64,000 nt of DNA from Hungatella hathewayi. GTDB taxonomy: Bacteria > Bacillota > Clostridia > Lachnospirales > Lachnospiraceae. The notes beneath the pieces are model-generated. The model was given only the letters and a program-made list of their open reading frames with translations, had not been told where the DNA came from and searched no databases. The stretch spans positions 764,501 to 828,500 of the forward strand of contig CP102274.1 in assembly GCA_025149285.1 (NCBI GenBank), read 5' to 3'. How positions within the stretch are numbered: position 1 is the stretch's first letter; every line of letters begins with the position of its first letter. Both the position numbers and the translations under genes were made by a program. Positions 40,801 through 46,531 of this stretch are shown here, piece by piece.

Positions 40801-42505
40801 GTTTGCCGTCAATAAGGAAGGCGTTGCAGAAACCATAGTCATGCAGGATAGAAAGACCAGAATTTACTTGGAAAAGGTGGATGCCGATACAGGGGAATCT
40901 GTGACCGGGGGATATTACTGTGTAAGAGATATGGAAAGCGGTGAAGCTGTTTTTTGCTATACGTCAACAGGAAAGCCGGTTCTGGCAGAGGGAGTCCTGG
41001 TGGCAGGCAGGAAGTATGAACTGGTGGAAGAACGGCCTCCGGCTGGTTATGGATCCTGCAGAAACATTGCTTTTTCAGTGCCGTTAAGACCGGAAGCAAT
41101 TACCATAAGAATGAAGGACAAAAAAACAGAAGTGGTTGTGGAGAAGCTTACACTGTCTTCCGCCGAGAATGCCAGTCCGTCGGAAGCAGATAAACAAAAG
41201 CCGGGATTTATCCTGCAAATTCTGAACAAAGATAAAAGTCCTGCAAAAGCGGTAAGAGACTATTCGGGATTTAAAGAAGGGGAAGAACTGATCTTTACCA
41301 CGTCACAGGAGTTTAAGAGCATAACCGGTCAGCTGACAGCAGGCGGTGAATACTGGCTGCATGAAGTGAAACCGCGCGATGGCTATGCGCTGGCGGAAGA
41401 TGTACCGTTTACTGTGGACAGGGACGGAAACCGGCAAATCGTGGTGATGGCTGACCGTCCGACTCATGTGGTGCTGTCAAAAAAAGCTCTTACCGGGAGC
41501 CAGGAGCTTCCGGGAAACCATATGGCTGTCCGTGATGAAGGGGGGAAGGTCCTGGAACGCTGGATTTCAGGTGAGAAGCCCCATGAAATTACAGCAAAGC
41601 TTACTGCCGGAAAAACGTATTATCTGTGTGAAGAAACTCCTGAATCAGGGTACGCTTATGCGGAGGAGGTCCCTTTTACCGTGAGCGAAGACGGAAGCGT
41701 GGATCTGGTGGAAATGAGAAACGATGTGACCAGAGTGCGGATTCATAAACAGGATCAGTCTGGTAATGCCATAAAAGGAGCGATCCTGCAGATTCTGGAA
41801 GCAAAAAAGGAAATTGTTATATTGGAATTTGAAACCAATGGAGAACCAGTGGATGTAACCGGAATACTGACAGCCGGGGAGACGTATTATCTTCATGAAA
41901 AACAGGCCCCGCCCGGATATCTTCCGGCAGCCGATATTTCGTTTACGGTTCCGCGAAAGAACCGACAGATTGAAGTTACCATGACGGACTTAAAGCAGCA
42001 CGATTCCGAGAGCAATACCATGTATCTGATGAAGACGGATGCAGCGACGGGAAAAGGGCTGGAAGGCTTTGAATTTACGGTTACAGGGCCAGGAAGAAAT
42101 ACATTTACCGTTGTTACCGGAAGGGACGGTAAAGCAGAATTTACCATGCCGCCGGATGGAACCTATATATACCGTGAGACAAGCGGGCAGTCAGGGTATC
42201 TCATATCTGAAGAGACTTATCGCTTTACCATTTCTCATGGAAGAGTTACCGGGAACAGTATCATTCTGGTGGCAGACCAGCCGCTGCCTCCGGAAACTCC
42301 GTCTGATGATACCCACCGCATTGGAAGAATAACGGCCAGTTATAAACCCGGATTCCAAGGCAGAGTCAGCGCTGCAGAGGAAGCCAGCCGTCAGCCCGGT
42401 GCCCGGACAGGCGATGAATATCCGCTTATGGCTCTTATGGCAGCTGCGCTCTTCTGTCTGGGAGGATTTCTATACCGGATGAGACGGGCGGGTGCACGGA
42501 AATAA
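28826..42505 (+). CDS. Giant Cna-B/SpaA-type multidomain surface protein (4559 aa)
   Basis: A single unbroken frame of 4559 codons. A signal peptide (residues 1-33) is followed by an N-terminal region (about 60-430) laid out like a thioester adhesin domain: FACADSH with a Cys near 120, and YYLLWASIWS near 200, but the TQ-x-A-I-W glutamine is absent. Cna-B/SpaA-like domains then recur through the chain, for example KYDSETGQPLAGSKW (about 447), INKRDL (820), IEKLDSETGENI (2074), EVFKYCKDEY (2936), VKKADDTGEML (3307) and KKTDFETGMALEGAKI (3411). The domain endings read YILEE or YxLxE-x-x-x-P-x-GY. A DUF11-like module lies at about 3660-3750 and six close repeats at about 3918-4490. The C-terminus is ARTGDEYPLM, a hydrophobic helix and RMRRAGARK: a sorting signal without LPxTG. 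AAGGAGG precedes the ATG. The sortase gene overlaps its stop. Confidence 0.9.
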   Translation: MRKGMWKETAKRLASIFLAGMILAATVVTPVSAVHTYYWPDAVTADAMAIKNWTWTAEGEEAARNPSVGLVPTGLSQQETALMGGYTSKFWFQAEKAKTITIPGTSAELDFSKFHHRYFACADSHNTGFFAPVGAQIAFQKMYYPTNSLGDYPDFLKNAPMDMKTKKFALLLIAMISAAYETPAMEDLRDSDRMSMYYYLLWASIWSNDKYVDQGMFKGESPEGDWDFVQYFVRTMLNSKLNPDPYGSTAIYDAFKDGGPAQKYFFHCWKAAKFLSTFDYTVDMGSSLPVSAPVLGEDGMYHITFTYGDLSDYEKEVYRRMTAENLASGWEYTNDGSSIDFKSADGGSDGNAIATLKLQENSEEDRFYNCGFGVGGLAGFRGCAKRGRNGEFGWGNTQIYFSAVSEPLEILVGGRIPLNPGAEWNMEVHRYEHTETWEAHYNIQLRKYDSETGQPLAGSKWDILEAFDDTQLNDTELEDFDNWANRSGSQFLRWEGWDYGEGNPEGDAANDPCTWDINVTNEEGILMLGDNKENASERRAHTDTKTYTYTKGYCGGHPEPEIEESGDPEIDTENETAAKEAWQEEVDYCERLAEQGGFFHSIDAGEAKEQLEADRDKLYGQFISLKYDYSAVELTPRPGYTNHGSHTDDIPIEVKTVTSSEYKDRPEFKAGKTEKYYLNKRAAGKNRDYMDEDRAGNTAVPSEATASNTIASKATISNASASKASASNASASNAPVSHATDSNAKKKNGLLARLKALFELPRSLVERNKSDKSLLNNKSESVESGYFEPSEADPVVPGNQAITDHTFIVYNHRTEGEIHINKRDLYLQAGENNTYHAYGDSMGDGTMEGAVYGLFALQDINHPDGCTGTVYQKDDLVAVASTDRNGDASFMAFTEAPGMTWNYKTGKIEKRPGGFSGPENLYRNRTDADTVMDIENYIGFDSEGNPVHLKDSLAGGEAGYWKYSSNQSGIEGLKGSHAVYPVSDNDKNNGNGWIGRPLIVEEHGTDYYVKELARSEGYELSVNGRTNVITNGRDNYEGEYHTADVAIGKITLDTVGNGNYFDITAHQVDHDLTLQGIQFPEGAVFELSASQKVPEKITVPVYRTVIKPVMAAAGTFVYRAGEKVAATLGEAVFFPGGQSYSVNAVSDEKEQTIGVKPMNYHTMGIPAVTELHSEGEAEAFQNLYNRELGGLGYMEPGNDAPWVRVKLNGTTDTEWILSIAAGMKAHDLQYFNSLRISDIEQSGRDIYAIIRYEWKLYEDSRDDAVYIPDKNRLYLKKDSGNGYFVYIAYEDPESNPAVLSWRMKNGFLERATLKQQKIEGLKVSYPAQLPDSFSAVTVRTPSYWIYAAGEQQIDDAGDLKYAEETVIDYVEQDGFKTVENNIRLTSVYDADHKMYEVTLPAEAFKDTDTVRLKVSDNGSGKYSIKQAYINQSYFVSRPVQREADSYIQNITLTPPSYDQPWQDGNMRREPANVMERPVMQKIKIVKDILVEEDGKYGDNTFADSGHEDYFTQNGGGIEDTASYRPNFRFKIYLKSNLEQLYRTEDGEVEWLDRNGNTVDIAAYRAAYPNLVQKIYTKVLHRTDFRSRRSNRDAIANQELYSSTDGRINEYPETGYTAVLETILSHEVDADGDDKEISRYNYQKFFDAVGVANQDKWDKAKPEYTSFKPLAFIRQLLFGTAGSERIYPAQHNNTEIQNEANTSETAKENRNWSDAVRQFAISWYLDREVEKLVKENGTGETEIAAGSENYQDEVYDTALNAALIKAENYLKPFFHYDLDEIYAIEWDSESDGGKDKDRTTLSADKEAAAGYCYAISEYLPYGTYVAVEQQPMDKELEDFPNKHYAVDVPKEIELPAVYEDGKAGASETPERLSRYYHYNANLPAADLAAKYFIRFNEEWAGKADESVREHVIKAHGYLGDYEIYKYGLDLAKLAGNALGDPSGTPHFEITQSEYDPMKDYYNTIVCPEEEGGNPESHYLADDVNHGITAPGGKEYESDAIERIYRYGSVSEHRQTLSSMDGMQTAYDGKYASMLVPWSVTEPVNEERDTIQNPDGSSGGMGYGYRKFRNTFYRSRLRIEKLDSETGENILHDGAVFTIYAADREDGENTDGLARFYETDTQIKGSREFLEAMGASEITRAARGLPEPGGLWTGIVAAGTPICSEREQIVMVDAKGRRTGEFEAYTTTRDGVQAEEENPAELSWQDQNTGYLMTPQPLGAGTYVLCEMRPPSGYARTKPIAIEIYSDKISYYLNGSRDSRVTAAVYEDGIGQGPEGAADTGRIYVGNTPIRLEVSKIKEKGRTVTYCTRTRVEGSETELTAKYGKDNLEFAYKGGTYLNYAWYKGTAEYLESRKQAGDEVVPVCEDGVFAGYGRITRPLDTAGDKNRYVSGAKMILYDGIEIQSNGDSGDYGFDGVEVVRDRNNNVKSIKVLEGYAGNTVEFVNSDDIEGSLKGGTGSGTWTYRTMERKDTDILYYSLGGLKVTERGSDGRIYGYDRDGKRIQVRNQESIYALKNGRPVFELTGGDLMDAEYSALDKCFTLQSGTELYHVDSDGNRDAKVHPTMGMAYTTELGTDRKGKQYERILVWPVNVSKSANGAVIAQEKIKTYRIASINADTEGEYTIGSFDGTAFNKSLNPIVGSHGLPEYYQRSDQVYKKGEPVYDIDHDYVRYRYNDLLPAFNRNAYKINNCGELRDIGEEEDPADDKKLYHRQGEAWIMENVWTTGDRYPDDPFHYASGTGQADMLKRVIPGTYIMEEAEAPAGYVKGFPIGLTVRETRQVQNAELVDEKIKVEIVKTDAADQYRIDIVSDYQEILKTTEPKGAYSYGQISGAHLVLYKARRNYTTDTEAYPDGYYLEKTENTPASWTVENPEDNTPVVVTAEWITDGKPKYFEGIPAGDYILEEIEAAGGYVRNSMNIEVQKTGEVQTFHMKNDHTKLEVFKYCKDEYGSMVPLPGEHAAGLALYNAVTDEQGNIQMNGGEPQFAKDRLIDEWKTDDLKAYTENYELSRKLTDRIKAFLGLAVNQSGFILDFENTYRKQGDEFVWLTWHTKAGERSAERISSGKTGVTGSTVQLWRTDDDKIIRITIYRNARNGSLEEDGQLPLNFEYQFNYRELADGIKSYDTLEGMHRIDYLPFTGIKDGRRVGNYVLVENEVPEGYEPAKPKALVIEENGSVQRFSLENTEKSVSILKLISDGDKEYAAEGVKMALYRPDTDGNFNSDENNLIERWISGADGRFTEEDRYQDRIPEGFGVGDLKPHRISRIPDGPYYIVEEEVPAYMVKREPMKVEIGRDTAGIIRMVNLPLKGRLELVKKADDTGEMLENARFLITNRDTKEEWYITTGRDGRAKLQNLAVGKVRADGTIDPYTYTIEEVSPPDYYQLSGGKKFFTFDGKAESQVVTYTCVVENKPTQIRFKKTDFETGMALEGAKIAVYHAVAIDGKYVKSGEAIEVNISGPQGFTIKKKLSAGHVYIMEELEAPAGAHLSPPVIFTVNRAGTGISKIKNNFSVLECASSGGAIDSLLVFGRAADKTYTVLKDLDTGKVLPDIISSTDVTLTAEDGIEEGHLYEITEYTRYSDGNTEMSKKGTRRIWFDENGSFLLPSRTYLKTRLRLEKQDRTELDSWTVEMGSVEHKINNPVKKESAVAEIAGTAGNGYMPVKNGDVVKYVITYKNSNAESTDLTVTVELEKGLEFMRASLEPEKKEGTLTWQIRDAAPYSVGQIELVTLVSGQTGEFIRSVFTAGTQTNLMESILENPIAPKGSLTIRNHISGLGKNPDDVFAYRIRFLDSSGRLLSGYQNYTGSKEGRIKGEGQISLKGEEYMIFSGLPYGTKYEIIQEVNRDYEPVSREISGLISKEAQGAVYVNNRNDESVREVLTAGGSYCLAETTDYTDGAEQITGIYRFTLNESGRIDNVDMEDKPVRLYFSKIDITTGEEISGGSYVLIDAVTKAEIYRFTKEESLPVLIPSDVLIPGNEYILHEDMPPDGYAKEEDIRFAVNKEGVAETIVMQDRKTRIYLEKVDADTGESVTGGYYCVRDMESGEAVFCYTSTGKPVLAEGVLVAGRKYELVEERPPAGYGSCRNIAFSVPLRPEAITIRMKDKKTEVVVEKLTLSSAENASPSEADKQKPGFILQILNKDKSPAKAVRDYSGFKEGEELIFTTSQEFKSITGQLTAGGEYWLHEVKPRDGYALAEDVPFTVDRDGNRQIVVMADRPTHVVLSKKALTGSQELPGNHMAVRDEGGKVLERWISGEKPHEITAKLTAGKTYYLCEETPESGYAYAEEVPFTVSEDGSVDLVEMRNDVTRVRIHKQDQSGNAIKGAILQILEAKKEIVILEFETNGEPVDVTGILTAGETYYLHEKQAPPGYLPAADISFTVPRKNRQIEVTMTDLKQHDSESNTMYLMKTDAATGKGLEGFEFTVTGPGRNTFTVVTGRDGKAEFTMPPDGTYIYRETSGQSGYLISEETYRFTISHGRVTGNSIILVADQPLPPETPSDDTHRIGRITASYKPGFQGRVSAAEEASRQPGARTGDEYPLMALMAAALFCLGGFLYRMRRAGARK
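30949..31050 (+). repeat. Ala-Ser-Asn/Lys low-complexity tandem repeat in the giant gene
   Basis: Copies of a 12-15 base unit around TCCAATGCATCAGCC encode ASNAS / ASKAS steps (residues about 709-742). Perfect local copies sit beside diverged ones, and frame is kept. It is a flexible linker between the N-terminal region and the first long SpaA-type region. Confidence 0.85.
40576..42270 (+). repeat. Six tandem SpaA/Cna-B modules at the C-terminal end of the giant protein
   Basis: Modules begin near 40579, 40855, 41130, 41461, 41727 and 42018, at intervals of about 89-110 residues. Each opens with T-[RH]-[IV]-x-[LIV]-x-K and contains G-x-L-x-A-G-x-x-Y-x-L-x-E followed by PP-x-GY and F-[TA]-V. 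The opening Lys and the later Glu are where intramolecular isopeptide bonds form in this fold. The repeats are related in protein sequence but diverged in DNA. Confidence 0.85.
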
Positions 42506-43257
42506 TGCGGAGAATAAGACGGAGGAACAAAGTAAAACGGCTCAATATAACCATTCTGCTCCTGGCCGGTTTTCTGCTGTCTGTGTTCTGTCTGGTAATC
42601 CGGTTTGCGGACTATGCGTCGGGACGGAAGGAATACAGACAGCTGCAGGAGCAGTTAGAAGCGTTCGCAGACAGCCTGAGCAATCAAACAGAGGAATGGA
42701 ACTGGAACAGAGAAGAGGAAGAAGAGGAAGATGAATGGACCCGCCTGATGACTTCCCGGAATCCGGACTATGTATTCTGGCTTTGGATTCCGGGAACAAA
42801 TATCAGCTATCCGGTGGTGAAAAATACGATTCCTGGTTATTATTTAAACCATACATTCAGCGGAAAGGAGAATCCATGCGGAAGTATTTTTTGCGGGGAG
42901 GGAGCCGAAAATCTGATTATTTATGGACATAACATGAAAGATGGAAGCATGTTTGGAGATTTGAAGCAGTATATCAACGAGGATTACTTCCGGGAACACA
43001 GGTATATAATGATTTATTGTCAGGGAGACTGGCAGAGGTATATGATATTTTCCTGCTATATTATCCGGGAAGAGGAGGTGGGAGTATATCAGAGTTATTT
43101 TAACAGTGAGGAGGAAAAAAGGACATATTTAAATAATATAGAAAGAAAATCCCTCTATTTGACGGGGAAGCAGCCGGAGATAACAGATTCCATCATTACG
43201 CTGTCCACATGCATGGGAAAAGGGAAAAGAGTGATTGTGCAGGCAGTTTTGTTGTGA
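42505..43257 (+). CDS. Class B sortase
   Basis: This 250-residue membrane transpeptidase has an N-terminal helix (about 13-33), a Glu-rich linker (EEEEEEDE) and a sortase fold. Catalytic residues are visible: His142 in IIYGHNM, Cys236 in TLSTCMG and Arg242 in GKGKR. The order VFWLWIPGTNISYPVV, YYLNHTFSG, GSIF and the Tyr-rich IMIYCQGD fit class B sortases. Its ATG overlaps the last base of the giant gene's stop (TAATG), so the two are translationally coupled and the giant protein is the obvious substrate. Class B enzymes often use motifs other than LPxTG, in line with the ARTGD signal next door. The name srtB is avoided because many paralogues exist in these organisms. Confidence 0.93.
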   Translation: MRRIRRRNKVKRLNITILLLAGFLLSVFCLVIRFADYASGRKEYRQLQEQLEAFADSLSNQTEEWNWNREEEEEEDEWTRLMTSRNPDYVFWLWIPGTNISYPVVKNTIPGYYLNHTFSGKENPCGSIFCGEGAENLIIYGHNMKDGSMFGDLKQYINEDYFREHRYIMIYCQGDWQRYMIFSCYIIREEEVGVYQSYFNSEEEKRTYLNNIERKSLYLTGKQPEITDSIITLSTCMGKGKRVIVQAVLL

Positions 43258-43263
43258 TATACT
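43235..43263 (+). promoter_or_regulatory. Promoter for the Gfo/Idh/MocA gene at 43300
   Basis: TTGTGC (43235-43240), 17 bases, TATACT (43258-43263). The -35 lies inside the last sortase codons and the -10 starts right after its stop, so a new transcript begins here and the surface operon ends. Confidence 0.7.
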
Positions 43264-43299
43264 GAATGACAAAATCATAATTGCGCAGGAGGAGAAGGG

Positions 43300-44277
43300 A
43301 TGGAGGATCTTAAGATAGGAATATTGGGAACCGGTGCGATAGCGGCTACTCTGGCTGATACGATGAACCGGATGTCCGGCGTTAAGCTTTACGGTGCGGC
43401 GTCGAGAAGTCTGGAGAAGGCGAAAGCTTTTGCGGAACGGTTCGGTATTGACCATGCGTACGGTTCTTATGAGGAGCTTGTCGCGGATCCGGAGATAGAA
43501 CTGGTGTATATCGCAACCCCTCATTCGGAGCATTATAAGAATGCGGTACTTTGCCTGGAACATGGAAAACATGTTTTGTGTGAAAAGGCGTTTGCAGTGA
43601 ATGCGGCCCAGGCAAAAGAGATGATCGCTCTGGCGGAGGAGAAAAAGCTGCTTATTACTGAGGCGATGTGGGTCCGTTACATGCCGATGGCAAAGACGTT
43701 AAGAGAGGTACTGGATTCCGGGATTATTGGGGAACCAATGACTCTGACTGCAAGCCTGTGCTATCTGATTGACGGGATTCAGAGACTGGTAGATCCGAAT
43801 CTGGCGGGAGGTGCGCTGCTCGATGTAGGAATTTATACGATTGCGTTTGCGTCTCTGGTGTTTGGGGATGAGATCACTTCCATCACTTCGACTGTAATCA
43901 AGACAGAGACCGGTGTAGACTCACAGAACAGCATGACATTCTGCTATCCGGGCGGGAAGATGGCGGTATTAAACAGCTCCATTCACGTGCTGTCAGACAG
44001 AAGAGGAATTATCTACGGGACAAAAGGGTACATCGAAGTAGAGAATATTAACAATTTTGAATCCATCAGGGTGTTTGATGAAAACCGCAGGCTGAAGGAA
44101 GCCTATACGAGACCGGAGCAGATATCCGGGTATGAGTACCAGATAGAAGCCAGCCGGAAGGCTATCCGGGAGAATCGCCTGGAATGTCCAGAGATGCCCC
44201 ATCATGTGACGATTCGTATGATGGAGACCATGGATGCTTTGAGAGAACAGTGGGGAATCCGGTATCCGTTTGAGTAA
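43300..44277 (+). CDS. Gfo/Idh/MocA family NAD(P)-dependent oxidoreductase
   Basis: The 325-residue product has an N-terminal Rossmann fold (IGILGTGAIAATLADTMNRM) and the family's sugar-site signature YIATPHSEHYKNAVLCLEHGKHVLCEKAFAVN, where EKA replaces the commoner EKP. The C-terminal alpha/beta domain contains GGALLDVGIYTIAFASLVFG. Members oxidise or reduce sugars, inositols or related alcohols, or act on trans-dihydrodiols. This one belongs to the dihydrodiol-dehydrogenase-like subgroup by its GGALLDVGIY motif. The substrate is unknown. It has its own promoter and GGAGGAG site, and a MATE transporter gene follows 77 bases later. Confidence 0.92.
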   Translation: MEDLKIGILGTGAIAATLADTMNRMSGVKLYGAASRSLEKAKAFAERFGIDHAYGSYEELVADPEIELVYIATPHSEHYKNAVLCLEHGKHVLCEKAFAVNAAQAKEMIALAEEKKLLITEAMWVRYMPMAKTLREVLDSGIIGEPMTLTASLCYLIDGIQRLVDPNLAGGALLDVGIYTIAFASLVFGDEITSITSTVIKTETGVDSQNSMTFCYPGGKMAVLNSSIHVLSDRRGIIYGTKGYIEVENINNFESIRVFDENRRLKEAYTRPEQISGYEYQIEASRKAIRENRLECPEMPHHVTIRMMETMDALREQWGIRYPFE

Positions 44278-44354
44278 CGGTAAGCGCGGAATTCGATGCA
44301 GGTGATTCCTGCGGATTACTTCAGAGCAGAAGGACAGTTGAAAGAGGCAGAAAC

Positions 44355-45677
44355 ATGTTTACAAGGAAGGATTTAACGAAATTACTGGCTCCGCTGATCG
44401 TGGAGCAGATACTGGCCGTACTGGTGGGCATGGTCGATGTCATGATGGTTGCGGCAGTCGGTGAGGCGGCCGTGTCAGGAGTTTCCCTGGTAGATTCCAT
44501 CAGCGTGCTGATTATTCAGATTCTGGCGGCGCTTGCCACTGGGGGAGCAGTGGTGTCAGCTCAGTATCTGGGAAAAAAGCAATCGGAAAATGCCTGCCGG
44601 GCAGCGGGTCAGCTGGTTGGTGTTACAACCGTACTGTCTCTGGTCGTGACCACGGCGGCCTTAATCGGTAACCGCCATTTACTTGGGGCTGTGTTTGGAA
44701 AAGTGGAAACAGCAGTTATGAATGACGCGGTGATATACTTTGGGATTACAGCTCTTTCTTATCCGTTTATCGCCGTTTATAATTCCTGCGCGGCATTGTT
44801 TCGCTCCATGGGGAATTCCAGGATATCCATGGTGATCTCTATTGTGATGAATACAATCAATGTAGTAGGAAACGCAGTCTGTATCTTTGGACTTCACATG
44901 GGTGTTGCCGGTGTGGCATATCCCACGCTGGCAGGCAGGATGGTGGCAGCTGTGCTGATGGTCTGTCTGATTCAGAAGCCGGATAACATCATTAGAATTA
45001 ACCGGCTGAGTGAACTGCGGCCAAACCTTCATATGATCAGGAATATTTTATCTATCGGTATTCCCAATGGTCTGGAGAGCGGAATGTTCCAGTTTGGAAA
45101 AATCGCTTTACAGAGTCTCGTTTCATCATTGGGTACCGCGGCCATTGCAAGCTATGCAGTTGCATCAAATCTGGTTACCCTGCTGTACCTGCCGGGAAAT
45201 GCAATTGGGCTTGGGCTGATCACGATTGTAGGGCAGTGTATAGGCGCCGGCGAGAAGGGACAGGCCAAGCAGTATACGCGTCAGCTGACAGGCATCAACT
45301 ATGCGATCCTCCTTGTTCTGTGCACGGTGATGATTGTGTTTGGAGGGCAGCTGGTGGGGATTTACCAGCTGTCGCCGGAGGCATCTGCGATATCAAAGCA
45401 GATGATTACAGCCCACAGCATTGCCATGGTCGTCTGGCCGCTTGCATTTACCATACCGTACACACTCAGGGCATCACTCGATGCAAAGTTTACCATGGCA
45501 GTTTCGGTTTTCTCCATGTGGGTGTTCCGGATTGCATTTGCATATCTTTTTGTGCGGGTGTTTCAGCTGGGAGTAATGGGGGTATGGTACGGAATGTTTA
45601 TTGACTGGATATTCCGGGCTGCAGTCTTTTCTCTGCGTTTCCACGGGCTCGAAAGACGTGCTGTCTCTGTTTCATAA
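44355..45677 (+). CDS. MATE family efflux transporter
   Basis: A 440-residue integral membrane protein with about twelve hydrophobic helices in two similar halves (first half starting LTKLLAPLIVEQILAVLVGMVDVMMVA, second starting NILSIGIPNGLESGMFQFGKI). This is the MATE exchanger layout, in which sodium or protons drive export of cationic drugs or metabolites. Conserved features include the VGMVDVMMV helix 1 and the G-x-x-x-A-x-x-x-AQYLGKK loop. AAAGAGG lies upstream of ATG 44355. It is probably co-transcribed with the oxidoreductase before it and ends at the two-way terminator at 45727-45798. The substrate is unknown. Confidence 0.93.
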   Translation: MFTRKDLTKLLAPLIVEQILAVLVGMVDVMMVAAVGEAAVSGVSLVDSISVLIIQILAALATGGAVVSAQYLGKKQSENACRAAGQLVGVTTVLSLVVTTAALIGNRHLLGAVFGKVETAVMNDAVIYFGITALSYPFIAVYNSCAALFRSMGNSRISMVISIVMNTINVVGNAVCIFGLHMGVAGVAYPTLAGRMVAAVLMVCLIQKPDNIIRINRLSELRPNLHMIRNILSIGIPNGLESGMFQFGKIALQSLVSSLGTAAIASYAVASNLVTLLYLPGNAIGLGLITIVGQCIGAGEKGQAKQYTRQLTGINYAILLVLCTVMIVFGGQLVGIYQLSPEASAISKQMITAHSIAMVVWPLAFTIPYTLRASLDAKFTMAVSVFSMWVFRIAFAYLFVRVFQLGVMGVWYGMFIDWIFRAAVFSLRFHGLERRAVSVS

Positions 45678-45726
45678 GAGTGCAGTGGAAGCGTGTCTCT
45701 GTATGTATAACAGTTGGAAGCATAAC

Positions 45727-45798
45727 AAAACGGGATTGGAATTATCACTCAGGACATCAGGGAAAATATGTCATGCAGTTTGATTCCAATCCCGTTTT
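45727..45798. terminator. Bidirectional terminator shared by converging genes
   Basis: AAAACGGGATTGGAAT (45727-45742) and ATTCCAATCCCGTTTT (45783-45798) are a perfect 16-base inverted repeat, with a smaller GACAT/ATGTC stem in between. Both strands end the stem in TTTT. The right arm lies inside the 3' end of the minus-strand gene, so its last codons are part of the terminator. Confidence 0.8.
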
Positions 45799-46364
45799 AT
45801 AATCTCGAATGCTCCTATACATGTTACAGTCCACGGTTCATTCATTTTTCCATCAGAATTTACGTAATAGCCGTCGATCACCTGATTGACGGCCATGAGT
45901 CCCATCGTTCCGTCGGAATCCGGGTTAAAGTAGTACCACTCTCCGCCGATTTTATTCCAGCCGGTGACCAGGATGCCGGAGGGGTTGGTATAAAACCAGC
46001 CGTTATAATCAGGATCGAAGATCCACCCTGTCATCATGGCTCCTTCATGGCTTCCTTTTTCCGGATTGAAGCGGTACCAGTGGTTATTAATATAATTCCA
46101 GCCGGTAACCAAATAGCCATCGGCACCAAAATAATAAGAATAGCCCTGATATTCTGCCCAGGTGGAGGTAAAATAGGCGGGATTTCCCTTATTGGCAAAC
46201 CACCAGCCGTGATCGTCTTTTTCCCAGGTCCCATTTAAAAAGCGGGATTCGTCGGGGGTATGGGCAAAACTTGGGAATACTCCGGTCCCCGCGCTGACAA
46301 ACAGGCAGCAGGCGGCGAGAGCCGCAATGCTTTTTATTTTTCTTTTATGAGAACAGGATTTCAT
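45771..46364 (-). CDS. Small secreted protein made of cell-wall-binding repeats
   Basis: The 197-residue product has a signal peptide (SIAALAACCLFVSAGTGVFPSFA). It then consists almost only of choline/glucan-binding-type repeats rich in Trp, Tyr and Gly (GTWEKDDHGWWFANKG, YLVTGWNYINNHWYRFN, MMTGWIFDPDYNGWFYT, LVTGWNKIGGEWYYFN), ending VNQVIDGYYVNSDGK. No catalytic domain is attached. The repeats resemble those ending the 1362-residue protein encoded at 24664-28752 (compare NTVIDGSFLVNEKGQW). A good -35/-10 pair lies 55 bases upstream. Short repeat-only proteins of this kind may decorate the wall or compete for repeat-binding sites. After the repeats a tail of about 20 residues is encoded by the terminator region. 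Confidence 0.88.
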   Translation of the reverse strand: MKSCSHKRKIKSIAALAACCLFVSAGTGVFPSFAHTPDESRFLNGTWEKDDHGWWFANKGNPAYFTSTWAEYQGYSYYFGADGYLVTGWNYINNHWYRFNPEKGSHEGAMMTGWIFDPDYNGWFYTNPSGILVTGWNKIGGEWYYFNPDSDGTMGLMAVNQVIDGYYVNSDGKMNEPWTVTCIGAFEIIKRDWNQTA

Positions 46365-46418
46365 TCGTTCCGTCTCCTTTCCTGTGAGGCAACAGATATT
46401 TCATAAACTGCTAAGTAA

Positions 46419-46447
46419 ATTATAAAGGATAGGGATTCAAAAGACAA
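46419..46447 (-). promoter_or_regulatory. Promoter of the small wall-repeat protein gene
   Basis: On the minus strand TTGTCT (46447-46442), 17 bases and TATAAT (46424-46419) precede the start codon at 46364 by about 55 bases. It is divergent from the clpB promoter. Confidence 0.75.
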
Positions 46448-46502
46448 CATAACGGAAAAAAACGTAAGATTAATGTAAGAGCAGTAACAGGGAAAATATT
46501 TC

Positions 46503-46531
46503 TTGACATCACATAAAACATCTGTTATAGT
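46503..46531 (+). promoter_or_regulatory. Sigma-A promoter of clpB
   Basis: TTGACA (46503-46508), 17 bases, TATAGT (46526-46531), 61 bases before the start codon. I saw neither a CIRCE inverted repeat nor a CtsR heptad repeat between 46440 and 46592; only a short ACAAATGCTTTGT palindrome lies downstream of the -10. Confidence 0.85.

Noticed and set aside
28826-42505. Frameshift or assembly join in the 13.7-kb giant gene
   Set aside because: The frame is open throughout, domain patterns continue in phase to the C-terminal anchor, and no abrupt change of codon use was noticed.
45768-46238. 156-codon plus-strand frame after the MATE gene
   Set aside because: It mirrors the wall-repeat gene on the minus strand, whose signal peptide and Trp/Tyr repeats are unmistakable.
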